From Neopestalotiopsis rosae (taxonomy: Eukaryota; Ascomycota; Sordariomycetes; Amphisphaeriales; Sporocadaceae): DNA of 64,000 nucleotides. The stretch spans positions 992,001 through 1,056,000 of the forward strand of contig JALGAS010000008.1 of the NCBI GenBank assembly GCA_023078685.1, written 5' to 3'. The notes under the pieces were generated by a model, which made no database searches, had not been told where the DNA came from, and was given only the letters and a program-made list of their open reading frames with translations. Both the position numbers and the translations under genes were made by a program. This document shows positions 1-11,408 of the stretch, one piece after another. The stretch's first letter is position 1; each line of letters starts with the position of its first letter.

Positions 1-1
1 G

Positions 2-43
2 ATGTTCAGCATGTCGCAACTGTTCAAGTCGTGGGAAGACTGA
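2..43 (+). CDS. Possible 3' end of a gene cut by the window edge
   Basis: A short open frame from the left edge ends in TGA at 41-43 and reads ...SQLFKSWED. It could be the last codons of a plus-strand gene lying left of the window, but 14 codons cannot show coding character. Frame 1 is also open from the edge to a TAG at about 52. No family can be named. Confidence 0.2.
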   Translation: MFSMSQLFKSWED

Positions 44-233
44 CTGGACCCTAGGTACAGATCTCTGGATATCCCGTCCTGCAATCCTGCCATCATGCCA
101 CAATGTCTCGCTTGTTTACGGTTCTGGATCCCCCTCCCTTCCTCCTTATTGGAATCCCTCCCAAGGCCCCATCAAGCCCATTTGGGCCCCCGTTTGCGGT
201 TCCGCGAGAAACTGCAAGCCGAAAGTGTATTAT

Positions 234-249
234 AACGGCGCGCGCCGTT
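234..249. repeat. Perfect 16-bp GC palindrome
   Basis: AACGGCGCGCGCCGTT equals its own reverse complement. It lies in a non-coding stretch far from any gene I can call, so a regulatory role is only a possibility. Confidence 0.6.
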
Positions 250-1076
250 TTTGGTCTGGAACCAATCAGGAGGCCAGAGAACCATGGCTACAACCAGACA
301 TTTGGTCCCCTTTTTTTACTTTCTTCTGCTTCTTTGTTACTCGATAATCCAGGAATGCCCGGTTCTAACCCACAACCATATATTGACCACAATGCATGGT
401 TGGACATTTGTGACCCATGCTGAAGCTCAAGGGGATGCCAAAGGGTGCACAGAAAAGGATACGCGGATAAATGTGCCCCAATGACTACCGAGTTGTTGTT
501 TCGTTACACCAGCACTTGTTTGATGATACATACTCCCTACATACCTTGGACATGTCGCCACTAGGTAGGGCAGAGTGCATTTGCTTGTTGACAAGCTGCA
601 GACATTCGGCACTGACAGTAGCACGAACCAGAAAAGTAGAGCGGCGCTTGTACCTGACCCTAAAAATAAGGCAAAGCTTTTAATTCTTTGTTCAAACTAC
701 GTATTTTCCTTTTTGTTCGCTTTCCATTCCCGCCATTCCCGTCGCGCCGCCAATTGAATAAAACCAAAAATCCTCCTGCTCCTCAATATTCCCCGCCCAC
801 GCCGCGCCGCTGACTCCATGGCGGGAAGGGACATGGGGATCGATCGTACCTGGGAGCATGACGCCTCAAATCCATTGGCACTTTCTTTTCCATGCATCTA
901 AGACCTGAAGAACATTCACACATTGCCACACAAACCACAGTAGCAGACAATCCGGTTGACGTGAGGAGATAGACCCTCCTATCACATGTCGACTATAGGT
1001 CAAGGCACATCTTGCCCAATTGGGGACTTTTCATACTAACTTGATACGTTTTGCCTCCCTCAAAGTAGGGGAACCA

Positions 1077-1105
1077 ACACACACACACGCACACACACAA
1101 ACACA
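1077..1105. repeat. (CA)n microsatellite
   Basis: An imperfect run of CA dinucleotides broken by one CG and one AA. It is non-coding. Confidence 0.8.
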
Positions 1106-1919
1106 TCTCGAAGAGAAGGATCAGCCGAATATGGCACTAAATGAGGCTCGTGAAGAAGCATGTGTTGACGTTTTGACATTCGTATAAAAATGAAACGCCC
1201 CATGTGATGTGTTTCTAAGAATAAGCCACGCCACATTCTGCCCGCAGATATATGCAAGTTTTGCCTATCCGTGATAAGGGGGCGAACTTTTTGAACACGA
1301 AGTTTTTGGTACGAGATGATCTGACCCTGCCAAGGAGGCCAATCACTACGGAAGCACAAACTCCCCAATAGAGGAGAGGTTGACAAGTCGGCTTCCAAGT
1401 GATTTTCCCACTTCCAGACTTGCCCCAGACGATCGGATCGGCCGCACAATGAAGGAAAAAGAAACAACAAACTTGGCCAGTCGCCGAATTTTTTGATAAA
1501 AATAAATCTCTCCATCCATGAGTCGCCCGCGAATACTGGCCGACGATCTTTCACGCTCCCCCGAAAAAAGAGAATCACCAATGAGGAGGACAACCCTGCC
1601 CAGGCGGATATGCAATGTCACCATGTCCCCCAAGTCTTATTTCTCGGTAGTTTGACCCCATATTTGGCTACTTTACTTAAGCTGGATGATTGTGGCGGAT
1701 CTTCTCTCAGATGCAGACCAATACGATCATACACGGATGCGTTATAGGGCGAATACCCCAATCGAGGCAACATTTTTGTCTCCTGACTGGAACGAGACCA
1801 GATAAAGCAAAAAATCATGCACAGCAACAATGGCTTATTGATGAATGTAGTCTCTACATTATTGTCTGGCTCTTCTTCTTTCGAACTCCCAGTCTTCCCG
1901 GCCACACGCTGCCGATCTT

Positions 1920-4900
1920 CTAGTTCTGCCACGCGTATTCGCTCAGAGCCAGATTCTTCTCGCCCATTTGCCTCTTCGCCGCCGCCGCGATACCGCGCTC
2001 AGGGTTCGCCAGCTGTTCACTATAGCAGAGCTCCACCATGGCCTTGAGCTCGTCATAGCTGAATTTCTCCTCGGCTGGGATGGCATCCGGACCCCTTTCC
2101 TTGTCTGCCTTGGCCTTCTCAATGATGCCATCTGGCCCTGCCTCAAAGAGCGAGTAGTAGTTGGCAGCACGAGCTAGGTCAATACCGCCCTCAATGTTCT
2201 TAAGATTCTGCTGTAGGACGAGGATATTGAGCTTCATGCGGCTACAGCCACTGGCGTTCATGGGTTGGGTCTGTAGGGCTTTGCCGACTAGGTAGCTATT
2301 GATGAGCAATCCGACGCCGGTACGGATGAAGCCAATCTCGCGCTCCCGCAAGAACCGCACTGTCGTCTCGTCATATGCCACAAGCTCCGAGTTCAACGAC
2401 AAGATTGTCTGGTCCGGCTCCTTGATCTCCTGGTCAAGAGGCAGCACATAGGGTGCCGTAGTAGGCGAGAGCGTCGCTGCAAGAGAGTACACTGTACGAC
2501 AGCGTACCTCCATGTGTAATGTCAAGAGAACCGTGCTGGCTAGGTCGTCATAAGACGTAACAATGCTGTCAAATGATCTGTCATGTCTGTGAGTAGACGT
2601 TCCCCAGCAATAATGCCCCATAGGATACGTATGTTGACTTACTGGACTGTTTCCTGCGTCATCGGCAAATACACTGGACCGTTTCGATCACCAACCGCCT
2701 TCTTGGGATCGTTGAGCAAGGTCCAGCGCCGGTTTTGGTTTCTGGGTAGAATTGGTCGTGACGAGTCCGTGTCTTGATGTGTAATATATCTTAAGCCGCC
2801 AATCTTGACATTGAGCCACTTCATGCTCGTATACAATAGACAGAGCGATGATATGACATCGCGGTCCTGAACGATGTCGCTGGGACCCAAAGTACGCTCG
2901 CTTGTCTGCGAGATCAATAGGGCGACTTCCTTTTCGATGAGTTCGCGGTCTGGTGTTTCAAGTGTCCACAAGCTCTTGGCCACCTCCTGCAGCTCACCAC
3001 CATCCGTGGTAGCTAGCTGGGCAGAAAAGCGCAGTTCCTGAGCTGCCGTTGTCACTTCTTGAGCTTTGGCAACCAGTGATTTGAACCAGGCAAAACAGCG
3101 CTCGTAGTATCTGTTCATCTGTGAAATGATCAAGGAGCTGAGTGCTTGGTCGTGAGGGATAGTGTCAAGCATCTGACAGAAGGCTGTGACAACCGTGAAG
3201 AATTGTGTCGTTCCCTTGAAGATGGGTCTTCGTGATATTGTACTCCAATCAGAGTCTTCCTGGAAAGTATCAATCTCTGCAAAGATGTTATCGCTGAGCT
3301 TTGCCAGCGTCTCATCAAGCTGCGGCTGGAAAACATTGACCAAGAAGTTATCGAGGAAAGATGTCAAAGTACTTGCAGCCAAATCCGAGCCTGGCGGGAC
3401 GATGACCTTGAGCCTTTGCAAGAAGACCAATGTTGGGGGCAAAAGAAGACTCATGTTGAACACGCTGGGCTCGACCAATGACTTATATGATCCGGGGCCT
3501 TGCCTGTTTTCGAAGGCTCCAGTACTTGCGCTCTTCCTCTGATCTCTGCCTGCTTTCTTCTCCGAGTCTTTTGTTTTGCGAGTATCAGATGTCAGACCCG
3601 GAACGGCGGCTTGAATGATACCATCCAAAGCGTCGTATTCAGTCGTCATTTCAATAGATTTGGGATCAGCCTCGGAGAATTTGAATAAGTTGTCTCTGCC
3701 AGCAATCTTGCCGCCGTTCATATTACCACCCAGCTTTGGCGAGGAGTTGAAATGATAAACATCTGCATCCGTCGTCACGTAATTATGGAGAAGAGAGCGA
3801 ATTTCGTTCTGATAAAGGTTCCAAAGCTCCTTGAAACTTCCGAGCAAGGAACTGTTGTTTCCCGACCCCTCCCGCTTGATGAGTGCCTTGATGGTTTCGT
3901 GGAATACGCGATGCCCTTCAGCAATTGCTTCAAATTTGCCATATAGGGTCCAGAGCAAGTCATAAATGACATCTGCACGCATTTGCGTTTCACGACTGCC
4001 ATATATGTGCAATCCCTCGGCATTTGACGCACCGCCTCGGAGGGAGCTCGGATGTCTCTGATCGATCTCATTGATCGTTTCGTTGACAACCGAAAAGAGC
4101 TCAACAGGCAACCTTTGCTTCAATGTGTCTACAGCTCCTTCCAAGCGACCAAGTTTGTTCAAGGACTCTACCAACAGTTGAACATACCAGAAAGTGTCTG
4201 CTTCTGGGTTCTTGGCTGGATCCTCGGCGAGTTGTGTTTCAAGCTCCATCGAGTCTAACACATAGTGGAACGGTGTAATGATATCTTGATCTCCATAATT
4301 ACCGCTGCTGAAAGCTCCATGGTTTTTCGAGAGGCTCTGCCACCGTTCTTGACAGTATGGCGACTTAAGATAGAGGTGTTCGTGCAACTCTTCGACCAAG
4401 ATGTCCATTAGGGCGGTTTCCTGGTTGGCAAGGTATCCCCGAAGCTCGCTCAGAGCTCCGATATCATCAAGCTCCGGCTTCCGGAGCTTACGTAGCGCAT
4501 TTTGCAGAACTTCAACGGCGGTCAAGAACCGTTTCTCGGAAATGCGTGCCTCCAGCTGATCTGGCACCTGCCTCAAATCTTCCAGTTCATTGAGTGTTTG
4601 CAGGACTTCGTCATATGTCTGTGAGGTCTTGTACATCTTCTTGAGCTCAGGATCCGAGGTGCCCAGTGCGGCTCTCGACCCGACGAGCGAGTCTTTGAGG
4701 GCGCGCACGCGCTTCTGTGAAGCCTGAATGCTGCCCTGAATCTTGTGGAAAGTACCGATGGAACTATTGAAACCCTGATGATGTTCATGTACGATGCCCT
4801 TGAGCGAGTCTTGCAGGTACTGGTGCATTTCTTGAAAATTCGGATACTCGTGCGCTCTGCCTACGGAGCTATTATCGAGGAGCTGGAGGGCCAACGAGGC

Positions 4901-5269
4901 AGGTATACAGTCGGGTTCGCAAAGGGCTGGCCAGTCCTCCTTGACGCGCTCGAGCACTTCTGCTATTCTCCGCTCGGCGCTCGACTCCTGGGCGCGCTGC
5001 AACCGTGAGGCGGAGGAGTTGCCGTAGCTGTTGGCGGCGATGCCTGCACCGCCATATCCGCCGTTTCGAAGGGGCGGTCGTCGCGAGCCCATCTGCTGAG
5101 GGGCAGCACCGTATCGATCGCCGCCCGAGAAGCCGTCGCCGCCAAAGGGATCATAGTCTTCTTGTTCCTGCTCGATGGGCGGTGGCCGCTGCGCCCGTCT
5201 TCCGTATGAACCATAGCCGTTGTTATTTGTGTCGCCGTTGCGATACGAGGCGCCAAACCGGTCTGCCAT
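1920..5269 (-). CDS. SEC8: Exocyst complex subunit Sec8
   Basis: Exocyst subunit that helps tether secretory vesicles to the plasma membrane at growth sites such as hyphal tips. Two exons, 5269-2643 and 2586-1920, are joined across a 56-nt intron (GTAAGT donor at 2642, ACAG acceptor ending at 2587), giving 1097 aa, a normal length for fungal Sec8. The frame is kept through the split Q codon, and the second exon continues as HDRSFDSIVTSY. The first ~100 residues are Gly/Arg/Asn-rich and look disordered. The conserved Sec8 N-terminal helical region follows, including FHKIQGSIQASQKR and the stretch around residues 90-300. The start ATG at 5269 is the first in frame. Assignment rests on recognising the Sec8 family; the neighbouring acid phosphatase is unrelated in function. 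Confidence 0.92.
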
Positions 5270-5875
5270 GTCCGCTACAGCGCATCAGACAGTGGATGGC
5301 TGACGAAAGGAGCTATTTGGTGCAGCTATCGCGGCATTCTGGGCCGCCCGGACTCGGCCTGAGAAATTATTTGGGTGCGCAAATGCTTCTGGAGCAATTG
5401 AGTTTGTCGAAAGGGACTTTGTAGGGTCTTGCGATGTTGTGTCGTTTGGGCAGTGTCGCTCAATTGTCGAGGATTAAGGTTAATGCCAACGGAGCTCCTT
5501 AGGTAGCCCCTGCAGCGTCCCTTGAAGTGCACCCGAGCGGCCGCTAATAGTGGCAGCTTCGACTTTGGTACCATTCAAATACTGTAAATTGCAATCTAGC
5601 TACATCATTTATATGGCCTCCAGCCATAGACTCCATTAAGCAGGTGTTTTGACGGCAAAAAGACTTTTTTGAGGCTCCTGATGAATTCTCATTCACTTAT
5701 GAATTACAATAAATTTTCTTGTGTTGAACTTGAAACGGTAAGATTGGAGAAAGTGTTACATTTGCACCCACGATCCCAAAAAATTAGTGGGATCCATGGT
5801 CCTCGCATTATTAGTGAAAGTCTTTATCTAGATATATATACATAAAGTTCACGCACTGAATAGAGCTATATTTTA
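5270..5875. other. Intergenic: SEC8 promoter and acid phosphatase 3' flank
   Basis: Both flanking genes are on the minus strand, so this holds the SEC8 upstream region and the 3' flank of the phosphatase gene. It is AT-rich near 5825-5875 (ATATATATACATAAAG), where the phosphatase 3' UTR is expected. No coding signal is seen. Confidence 0.6.
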
Positions 5876-7615
5876 TCAGTATGGTGGAACACTCTGCAAC
5901 CAAGGGCTACTCAGGTCTGTGAAGAAACTGGCGCCCTGAACTACTGTAGGTGCAGCAGCATCTGTGACGTTGCAGTTGACAAGCCAATCGCCCTCTGCTT
6001 CGTACTTATCGGCAACGTACTTGACGTAGTCACTCAACAAGCAAGAAGATCCAGGCCCATCACGACAGGAGGGTACTGGGTAGACGGCGTCGTTCAATCG
6101 TATGCGCACATACGTCGCATTGGTTGTCGTCTCCTGGCGGGAGGATAGCGAAGCGTGCGACGGCGCGGCAGTGATGATCGCGGGGAACGACGAAGCCGAA
6201 GTCGTCTTGGCTTTGCAGGAGTCCTTTGTCTTGGAAGACAAGGTTGTGGCATTTGGGTAGGCTCCCGCGCTGTAGGAGGATGATGTGTTGCCAGGACTGC
6301 TGCTGCCCGCGGCGACAATGCAGTTGAGACGCTCAAACGCAATTGTACCTCTCATGCTCACATAGCGCGAGCCCACCCAAAGTCTCTCGTCATCCTTTTC
6401 TGTCGCCGAGAGGGGCTCCTGCGCATCAAAGACGCCACTGGCTGTCACCAGCTCCGTGAGCTGTCCGTCGTTCAGGAAGGACATGAGCAGATTCGGCAGC
6501 TTGAAGTCGGACCCATCTGCCCCGATACCGGTGATGTTGGGGCCCTGCGCAAGAAGATCGACCAGCGCGTTAAGATATGGTGTCATCATCTTCTTGGGCA
6601 GATCGGTTCCCGGGCCGACACCATAGTAGTAGCGGAGATCGTTGGAGTACTCGTACTGCTTCAGCTCTTCATCTGTGAAGACGTCGCACCAAGGAGACAA
6701 TCTTCCAGTGATGTGAGTCTCGAAGCCACACAAGTATGGAATCTGGTCAATGTCGGTAGCCGTCAGGGTCAGATTTCCCTGGATCAGGGCCTGGAGTCTC
6801 TCCTGGATTGGAGGAATGTAGAGGTTGTCCCAGGTGGTCTTATTCGTCCCTCCTGAAGCATCCACAAAGTTCGGACACATGTCAGAGGGAGCCAGGGAGT
6901 TGCCGATTGCTCCTGAGAAGCCCTTGCTGGTAACTGAAATGACACTGCCATTGGCAGCGGCGTTGAAGCCCAGGTAGCCCTGAACAAATGCCTTTGCGGT
7001 CTGCAGCACTCGTGTATAGTTGTTGGCCCAAACTAAGAATTCATCACCATCTTGGTAGAGATCGGGGTACCTAGATAATTCTGTAAGCCACTGAGTTTCC
7101 CAATTTGTGCATGTTCCTTACCTAGTCCGCAGGGTGTAGCCAAGATCATGAACCTCTTTCGATCCCGTTGGGTTAAGCATGGCAATCTGAAGTGCTGGGT
7201 TCGTCAAGACCGTTTTCCAGGTAGGCAGAAACGAAAGGCTACCGCTAGCTGTATAGTTACCAGCGGCAAACTAAGCCAGTGATCAGTGAAAGCACAACTT
7301 TGTCAAATTCCTTGGACCACTCACTCGCTCTTGCATGGAAACCCAGCCGCTGTAGGCACCCGAGTCGGGATATCTCGAGCCATGGCGCAGGACGTATGCT
7401 GCCTGGTCGACGTAGCAGTTGTCCGGAACCTCGGAGGATACTCCGTTCACATCCGGACCGGCATACCACGGACCGTTGGCTCCAAGCCACTTGAGCGGAT
7501 CGGTTGCCGTTTCGCTCATGGGGAAGTTAATGTCTTGTGTCGGTGCCAGGATCTGTCCCGCCGCGGAGACTCCCGCGACGGCCAGAGCTGCTCCAACGAG
7601 AAGTGAAGACGCCAT
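5876..7615 (-). CDS. Secreted histidine acid phosphatase (phytase/PHO family)
   Basis: Extracellular phosphomonoesterase of the branch-2 histidine phosphatase superfamily, expected to free phosphate from organic esters. Exons 7615-7325, 7270-7122 and 7070-5876 give 544 aa; both introns (54 and 51 nt) have GT..AG ends and keep frame. I chose the ATG at 7615 (context GCAATGGCG), which gives a compact signal peptide ending near residue 20. An in-frame ATG at 7678 would lengthen it by 21 residues. The phosphate-pocket motif RHGSRYP is at residues 77-83, with the nucleophilic His. Many N-x-S/T sites fit secretion. Oddity: the distal motif, usually HD in this family, reads ND at residues 347-348 (SFLNDGQL). 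The Ser/Thr-rich insert near the C-terminal third is low complexity. Confidence 0.88.
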
Positions 7616-8585
7616 TGCAATCAACAACAACAAGGCAAGGGGCTGATGAGGTAGCTTCCTTGGATCAGGGCAAAGCACATATTGAACGGACGGGAAGGGA
7701 AGAGGGAGACGGGCTTATTTAAACCTATTAGTACAAATGGAGTTGTTATGCATGTCGGTTTACGCGAACCCTCAATCGACTTGATCGACCGCCTAGGCAT
7801 GGTAACATCGGTCGACGCATACTACATAGCGACCCTGGCGGGTTGCGCACGTGGGCGCGAATTGGAGGCATTGAGAGCAGTTCGGAAAGACATCCGAACC
7901 ACTGTGTCGGTGTTGATTTTGCAACCTAGTAGGGCCCAACTTTGCCCCTGAGTACAAGGAATTTTGATGGTCCAACGCTGAGCACTGTATACTCGTGTAT
8001 AATATCGGTTGGTGACGCTCATTGTAAGTGCCCACGTGCGAAGCTTTGCGAAGATGGTTTGTGGAAGAACAGAAGCTCGGAGATTACGCCAGCCCGAAAT
8101 GGTCAATAAACCGCGGGAAATCGTGGGGTCTGATGTGGGCGGCCAGATACCTGGGTGAAGAGCCAAAAGAGCTTGGCATCATGGCGGCCCTTGGAACGGA
8201 GACGAGACGATTTGGCTGCAGGTGAAAGTCGAGCTATTGGAGGCAGAGCAAGATTATACGGGAATAACACAGGTAATATATTATTTTGAGCGGCTGTTCT
8301 CTAATAATTCCGTACCTGCGTACCTAGTTGGTACCTGACGAATAATGAGATGCTTTTTGTTCTGACGAGGGGCCGGCTCAATTGAACGGCGCTCCCGTTT
8401 GCCCCACATGATCCGGGGCCTTCATTGACCGGAACTCAACGCCGTTTTTTTACGGCCCTGAACTTGTGCAACCGCCGAAACAAGACAAGCGACCAATCAA
8501 CCGAACATCCTAACACGAACCGTCAAGTGGACAAATTATTAGCTGTTGAGGATATCCAGTCCATCGAAAAGTGAAAGACGCAATC
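7616..8585. promoter_or_regulatory. Divergent intergenic promoter region
   Basis: Separates the minus-strand acid phosphatase from the plus-strand thioesterase-like gene. An AT-rich TATA-like element (TTTAAATAAG on the minus strand, near 7712-7721) lies about 100 nt upstream of the phosphatase ATG. No gene is seen inside. Confidence 0.5.
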
Positions 8586-9395
8586 ATGCCCACCCGCGTT
8601 CCCAAAGCAGAAGACTTTGACGACCTGTCGTCGAGTCTGAAATTCACCTTGACATACCCCGAGGTTCCGGAGACAACCACAGCTATACTCATCATATTTC
8701 ACGGCCTGGGCGACTCCGAGCGCGCCTTTACGACCTTTGCCCAGAGCACCAATCTGCCAGGCGTCCTGGGCATCTCCGTCCGGGGCGTCAACCACCTCCC
8801 GCCCACGCTCCTGGGCCTGCCGGAGGGGTCCGCGCCGACCAACCACTTCCACTGGGGCGACGACCTGACCATTTCGCCGACCACGGGAGAGCTGGACACG
8901 GACCCCGGCTACACCAAGGCCCTGGACCTCGTCCTCGGCAAGCTCATCCGGGAGACGCTGATTGGCAAGTGCGGCTGGGACACGCGCGACATTCTCCTCT
9001 TTGGCTTTGGCCAGGGCGGCTCGCTGGCGCTGGGTCTGGCGTCCAAGCTGCGAGGGGAGAGGGTCGTGGATGTTACCGATGGACAACAACAGACGACCGC
9101 CTCTGGAGATGAGAACACGGCCTTCAAGGGCGTGGTGGCCATTGGCGGGCCTCTGCCCGCGAGCACGATCCCGACGCTGAGCGCCCGCGAAAAGGCACGC
9201 AGCCCGGTGCTGGTGTGCCACGGCCGCGCGAGCGAGGCGGTCGACGACGACGCCCTCGAGGTGATGCGCAACGAGTTTGTCGATGTGCGCGAGGTCAAGT
9301 GGCAAAAGCCCGACGACGGCATGCCTGGGAGCCGGGAAGAGATGCTTCCCATTATGCAATTCTTTGCCGAGAGGCTAGCAGCAAACGGCTTCTAA
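8586..9395 (+). CDS. Acyl-protein thioesterase/carboxylesterase-like alpha/beta hydrolase lacking the triad
   Basis: Single-exon protein of 269 aa from MPTRVPKAEDF (an in-frame ATG five codons upstream at 8571 is possible). It matches the phospholipase/carboxylesterase (APT1/APT2) fold: an oxyanion-region IIFHGLGDS at 37-44, the W/D-containing HFHWGDD loop, and the nucleophile elbow. The three catalytic residues expected in the family are all replaced. The elbow reads GFGQGG (140-145) instead of GFSQGG, the acid position after HG reads HGRASE (212-217) instead of HGxxDP, and the GMxHS histidine motif reads GMPGS (245-249). It may therefore be a pseudoenzyme with a binding or scaffold role. 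What is seen is the residues; loss of activity is inference. Confidence 0.82.
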   Translation: MPTRVPKAEDFDDLSSSLKFTLTYPEVPETTTAILIIFHGLGDSERAFTTFAQSTNLPGVLGISVRGVNHLPPTLLGLPEGSAPTNHFHWGDDLTISPTTGELDTDPGYTKALDLVLGKLIRETLIGKCGWDTRDILLFGFGQGGSLALGLASKLRGERVVDVTDGQQQTTASGDENTAFKGVVAIGGPLPASTIPTLSAREKARSPVLVCHGRASEAVDDDALEVMRNEFVDVREVKWQKPDDGMPGSREEMLPIMQFFAERLAANGF

Positions 9396-10182
9396 GCATA
9401 CGGGTGCAGCAACGTCCTCACCTTCATGGAGTGTATGGCGAATGTCGTCCATGGATAGACCTCAATCCTCCAACACGAAATGCTACATCCGCCAATTTTG
9501 TCCCCCAACGCTTATATGATCTCTTGACTCATGCGAAGGCTTCTCAGGGCATCTCATCTCGACTCCTGACAATCTGCAAAAGCAAGGAGCATATTTCTGT
9601 GAAAATGATCTACCGAATGTTATAGCTTAGGTTTACTTGATGTACTTGACATAATCAGATCAATAACATAGTAGGGCATCTTCATCATTTTATACATCAG
9701 CGTCGGCTACTCATTATGTACAGTAACCAGTAGAATACACAGGCATATGAGTCCCTTTACGATGCCTCGACATCATGATTACATCGTTACTCCAGACAAC
9801 CGCCAACCCCTCTGTCAATCCGAGGACGCAATGCTTCACCATATCCTCTAGTTATCGTTCGATCTATAATACATTTTCGCACCGCGCCCATCCCGCAGCT
9901 ATCTTAGGGGTTGGTCCGTGGATGAGAAGAGCCTGGAACCAGCGCATCATCAATGCTGGTTACAGAAATGTCTATCGTCATATTTTTGATGCAGCCTCAT
10001 CCGTTTTGCCTCATGTCCGGAAAACAGGAGAATATTTTAGTAAGACAGGAGAGCAGAATTTGTTGAGAGTTGTTTGCTTGTTCTTTCCATCAAGAACTCT
10101 TCGATCTCGATCTCGATCTTGATCAAAATCGGCCCGACCCTTTGAGACCTGGAATGTCGGGCGCTATTATTTTTGGAGTCGT
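9396..10182. other. Convergent 3' intergenic stretch
   Basis: Lies between the 3' ends of the thioesterase-like gene (+) and TOM40 (-). It carries a small hexamer repeat at 10101-10124 and no gene I can support; the ORF at 9775-10122 has no domain. Confidence 0.6.
10101..10124. repeat. TCGATC hexamer tandem repeat
   Basis: Four copies in a row, the last with one change (TTGATC), in non-coding DNA downstream of TOM40. Confidence 0.85.
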
Positions 10183-11408
10183 TTAGAAGGGGATGTTGGG
10201 CGAAGTAGCACCCAGAGTCTCGGACTGTTCCTGGAGTTCCTCACCACCAGCCTCGATGGTGATTCCCAGTCCAATCTTGGCTTGTTGCTGGAGTGTGTGT
10301 CAGTATGGTTTTCACGAAAGTTATATTGGGGGAAAAGTTCAGCTTACGGTAGCGTGGTCGACGTCAGCTCCAAAAGACATCGTGACGGGGGGCGCGACTC
10401 TCTTCTCCAGCAAGCAGCTGAGCTTGCCCTTGGAGTCGACCTGGGCGCGGAAGGTGGACATGCGGAAATCGTACTTGGCACCGACTGTAGTGATGCCCTC
10501 CTTCTGGAAACCTCCCATCATTCCACCAGCACCGCCAGGGACGAGCTGTAGGGTCAGGTCAACACCAGCCTGAACCTTTTCGGAGATGCGTCGCCAGTAA
10601 GTGGCGTTCAAGGCGCCCTGAGCGTGCAATTGCGCGGTAGCAATCCAATCCTCAGACTTGTATCGGCCAGCAAAGGACATGGCGGCATCCGGGGGCTGGT
10701 TGAGGGCGGCACGCTGCCAAACGGCTTCCAGGCCCAATGCAAGCTTCTTGGTGACGGACTGGAAGTGTCTCGTAATAAAGATACCAGTCAGGCCGCCTTC
10801 AATGTAGGAAGGGTTGAGCATTGTCAGGTTGGAGGTGAAATCGGCACCAGTGTACTCGTGTTCGAACTGAGCCATATCTTGTTGGCCAATTTGGAACTGG
10901 CACTTGGAGACAAGCGAGGGAGACCATCGGTAGTTGAATCTCGTCGACAGCGAACCATCACTGTCCATGCTTCCCTGCAAGAAGACCTGTATGATACAAA
11001 GTACATATTAGTCGCTGAACTCGAGATTTTTGATCTAGCAAGAGCTGCCACAATTTCGACAGACATGGCATCAGGCTGTGCGCTTACCTTGTTTGTACCG
11101 TACAGAGCGGCGAACGCATAAGGCTGCATGCGCTCGCCCATGGCAAACTGATGCGACACCTGGAAGAGAGGTGATAAACTGAAGGCCTTGGTAAGGTCTG
11201 CTCTTAATCCGGTGTGCATGTAGTTGGTCAAGAAGACCTCACGCTGCACCTCCTTCGCGACACCCTCAATCGAGCCCGGGTTGGACAGGCCCAGCTTCGC
11301 GCGGCGTTCGGAAAAGGCATTGTAGGCGCTCGAGAGGCTGCGGGCAATAGGGTTCTCGGTCAAGGCCCCGAAGGACGAGGACGGTGCTGACGAAAGCTCA
11401 ACGGCCAT
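10183..11408 (-). CDS. TOM40: Mitochondrial import receptor Tom40
   Basis: Beta-barrel channel of the TOM complex in the outer mitochondrial membrane, the entry gate for nearly all imported proteins. Exons 11408-11088, 10986-10348 and 10287-10183 give 354 aa, close to the length of other fungal Tom40 proteins. All junctions are phase 0 (GTAAGC donors; ACAG and CCAG acceptors). The N-terminus ([13 protein letters not shown]) and the region [18 protein letters not shown] are typical of Tom40, followed by alternating beta-strand sequence ([35 protein letters not shown]). The last exon supplies the final strand ([17 protein letters not shown]), without which the barrel would be incomplete. TOM40 is divergent with the PFK-2 gene to its right. 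Confidence 0.95.

Larger units (their letters stand above)
44..1919. other. Intergenic stretch, no supportable gene
   Basis: Only short ORFs without recognisable domains are seen. The stretch holds a 16-bp palindrome near 240, a CA-rich microsatellite near 1090 and the 3' flank of the SEC8 gene. The longest ORF (1060-1593, minus) has no family resemblance and reads through the CA repeat. Confidence 0.6.

Noticed and set aside
1060..1593. 177-aa minus ORF near the left edge
   Set aside because: It ends in the CA microsatellite and has no family resemblance.
8523..9359. 278-aa minus ORF over the thioesterase-like gene
   Set aside because: It is the antisense shadow of a high-GC coding exon; the plus strand shows the recognisable hydrolase fold.
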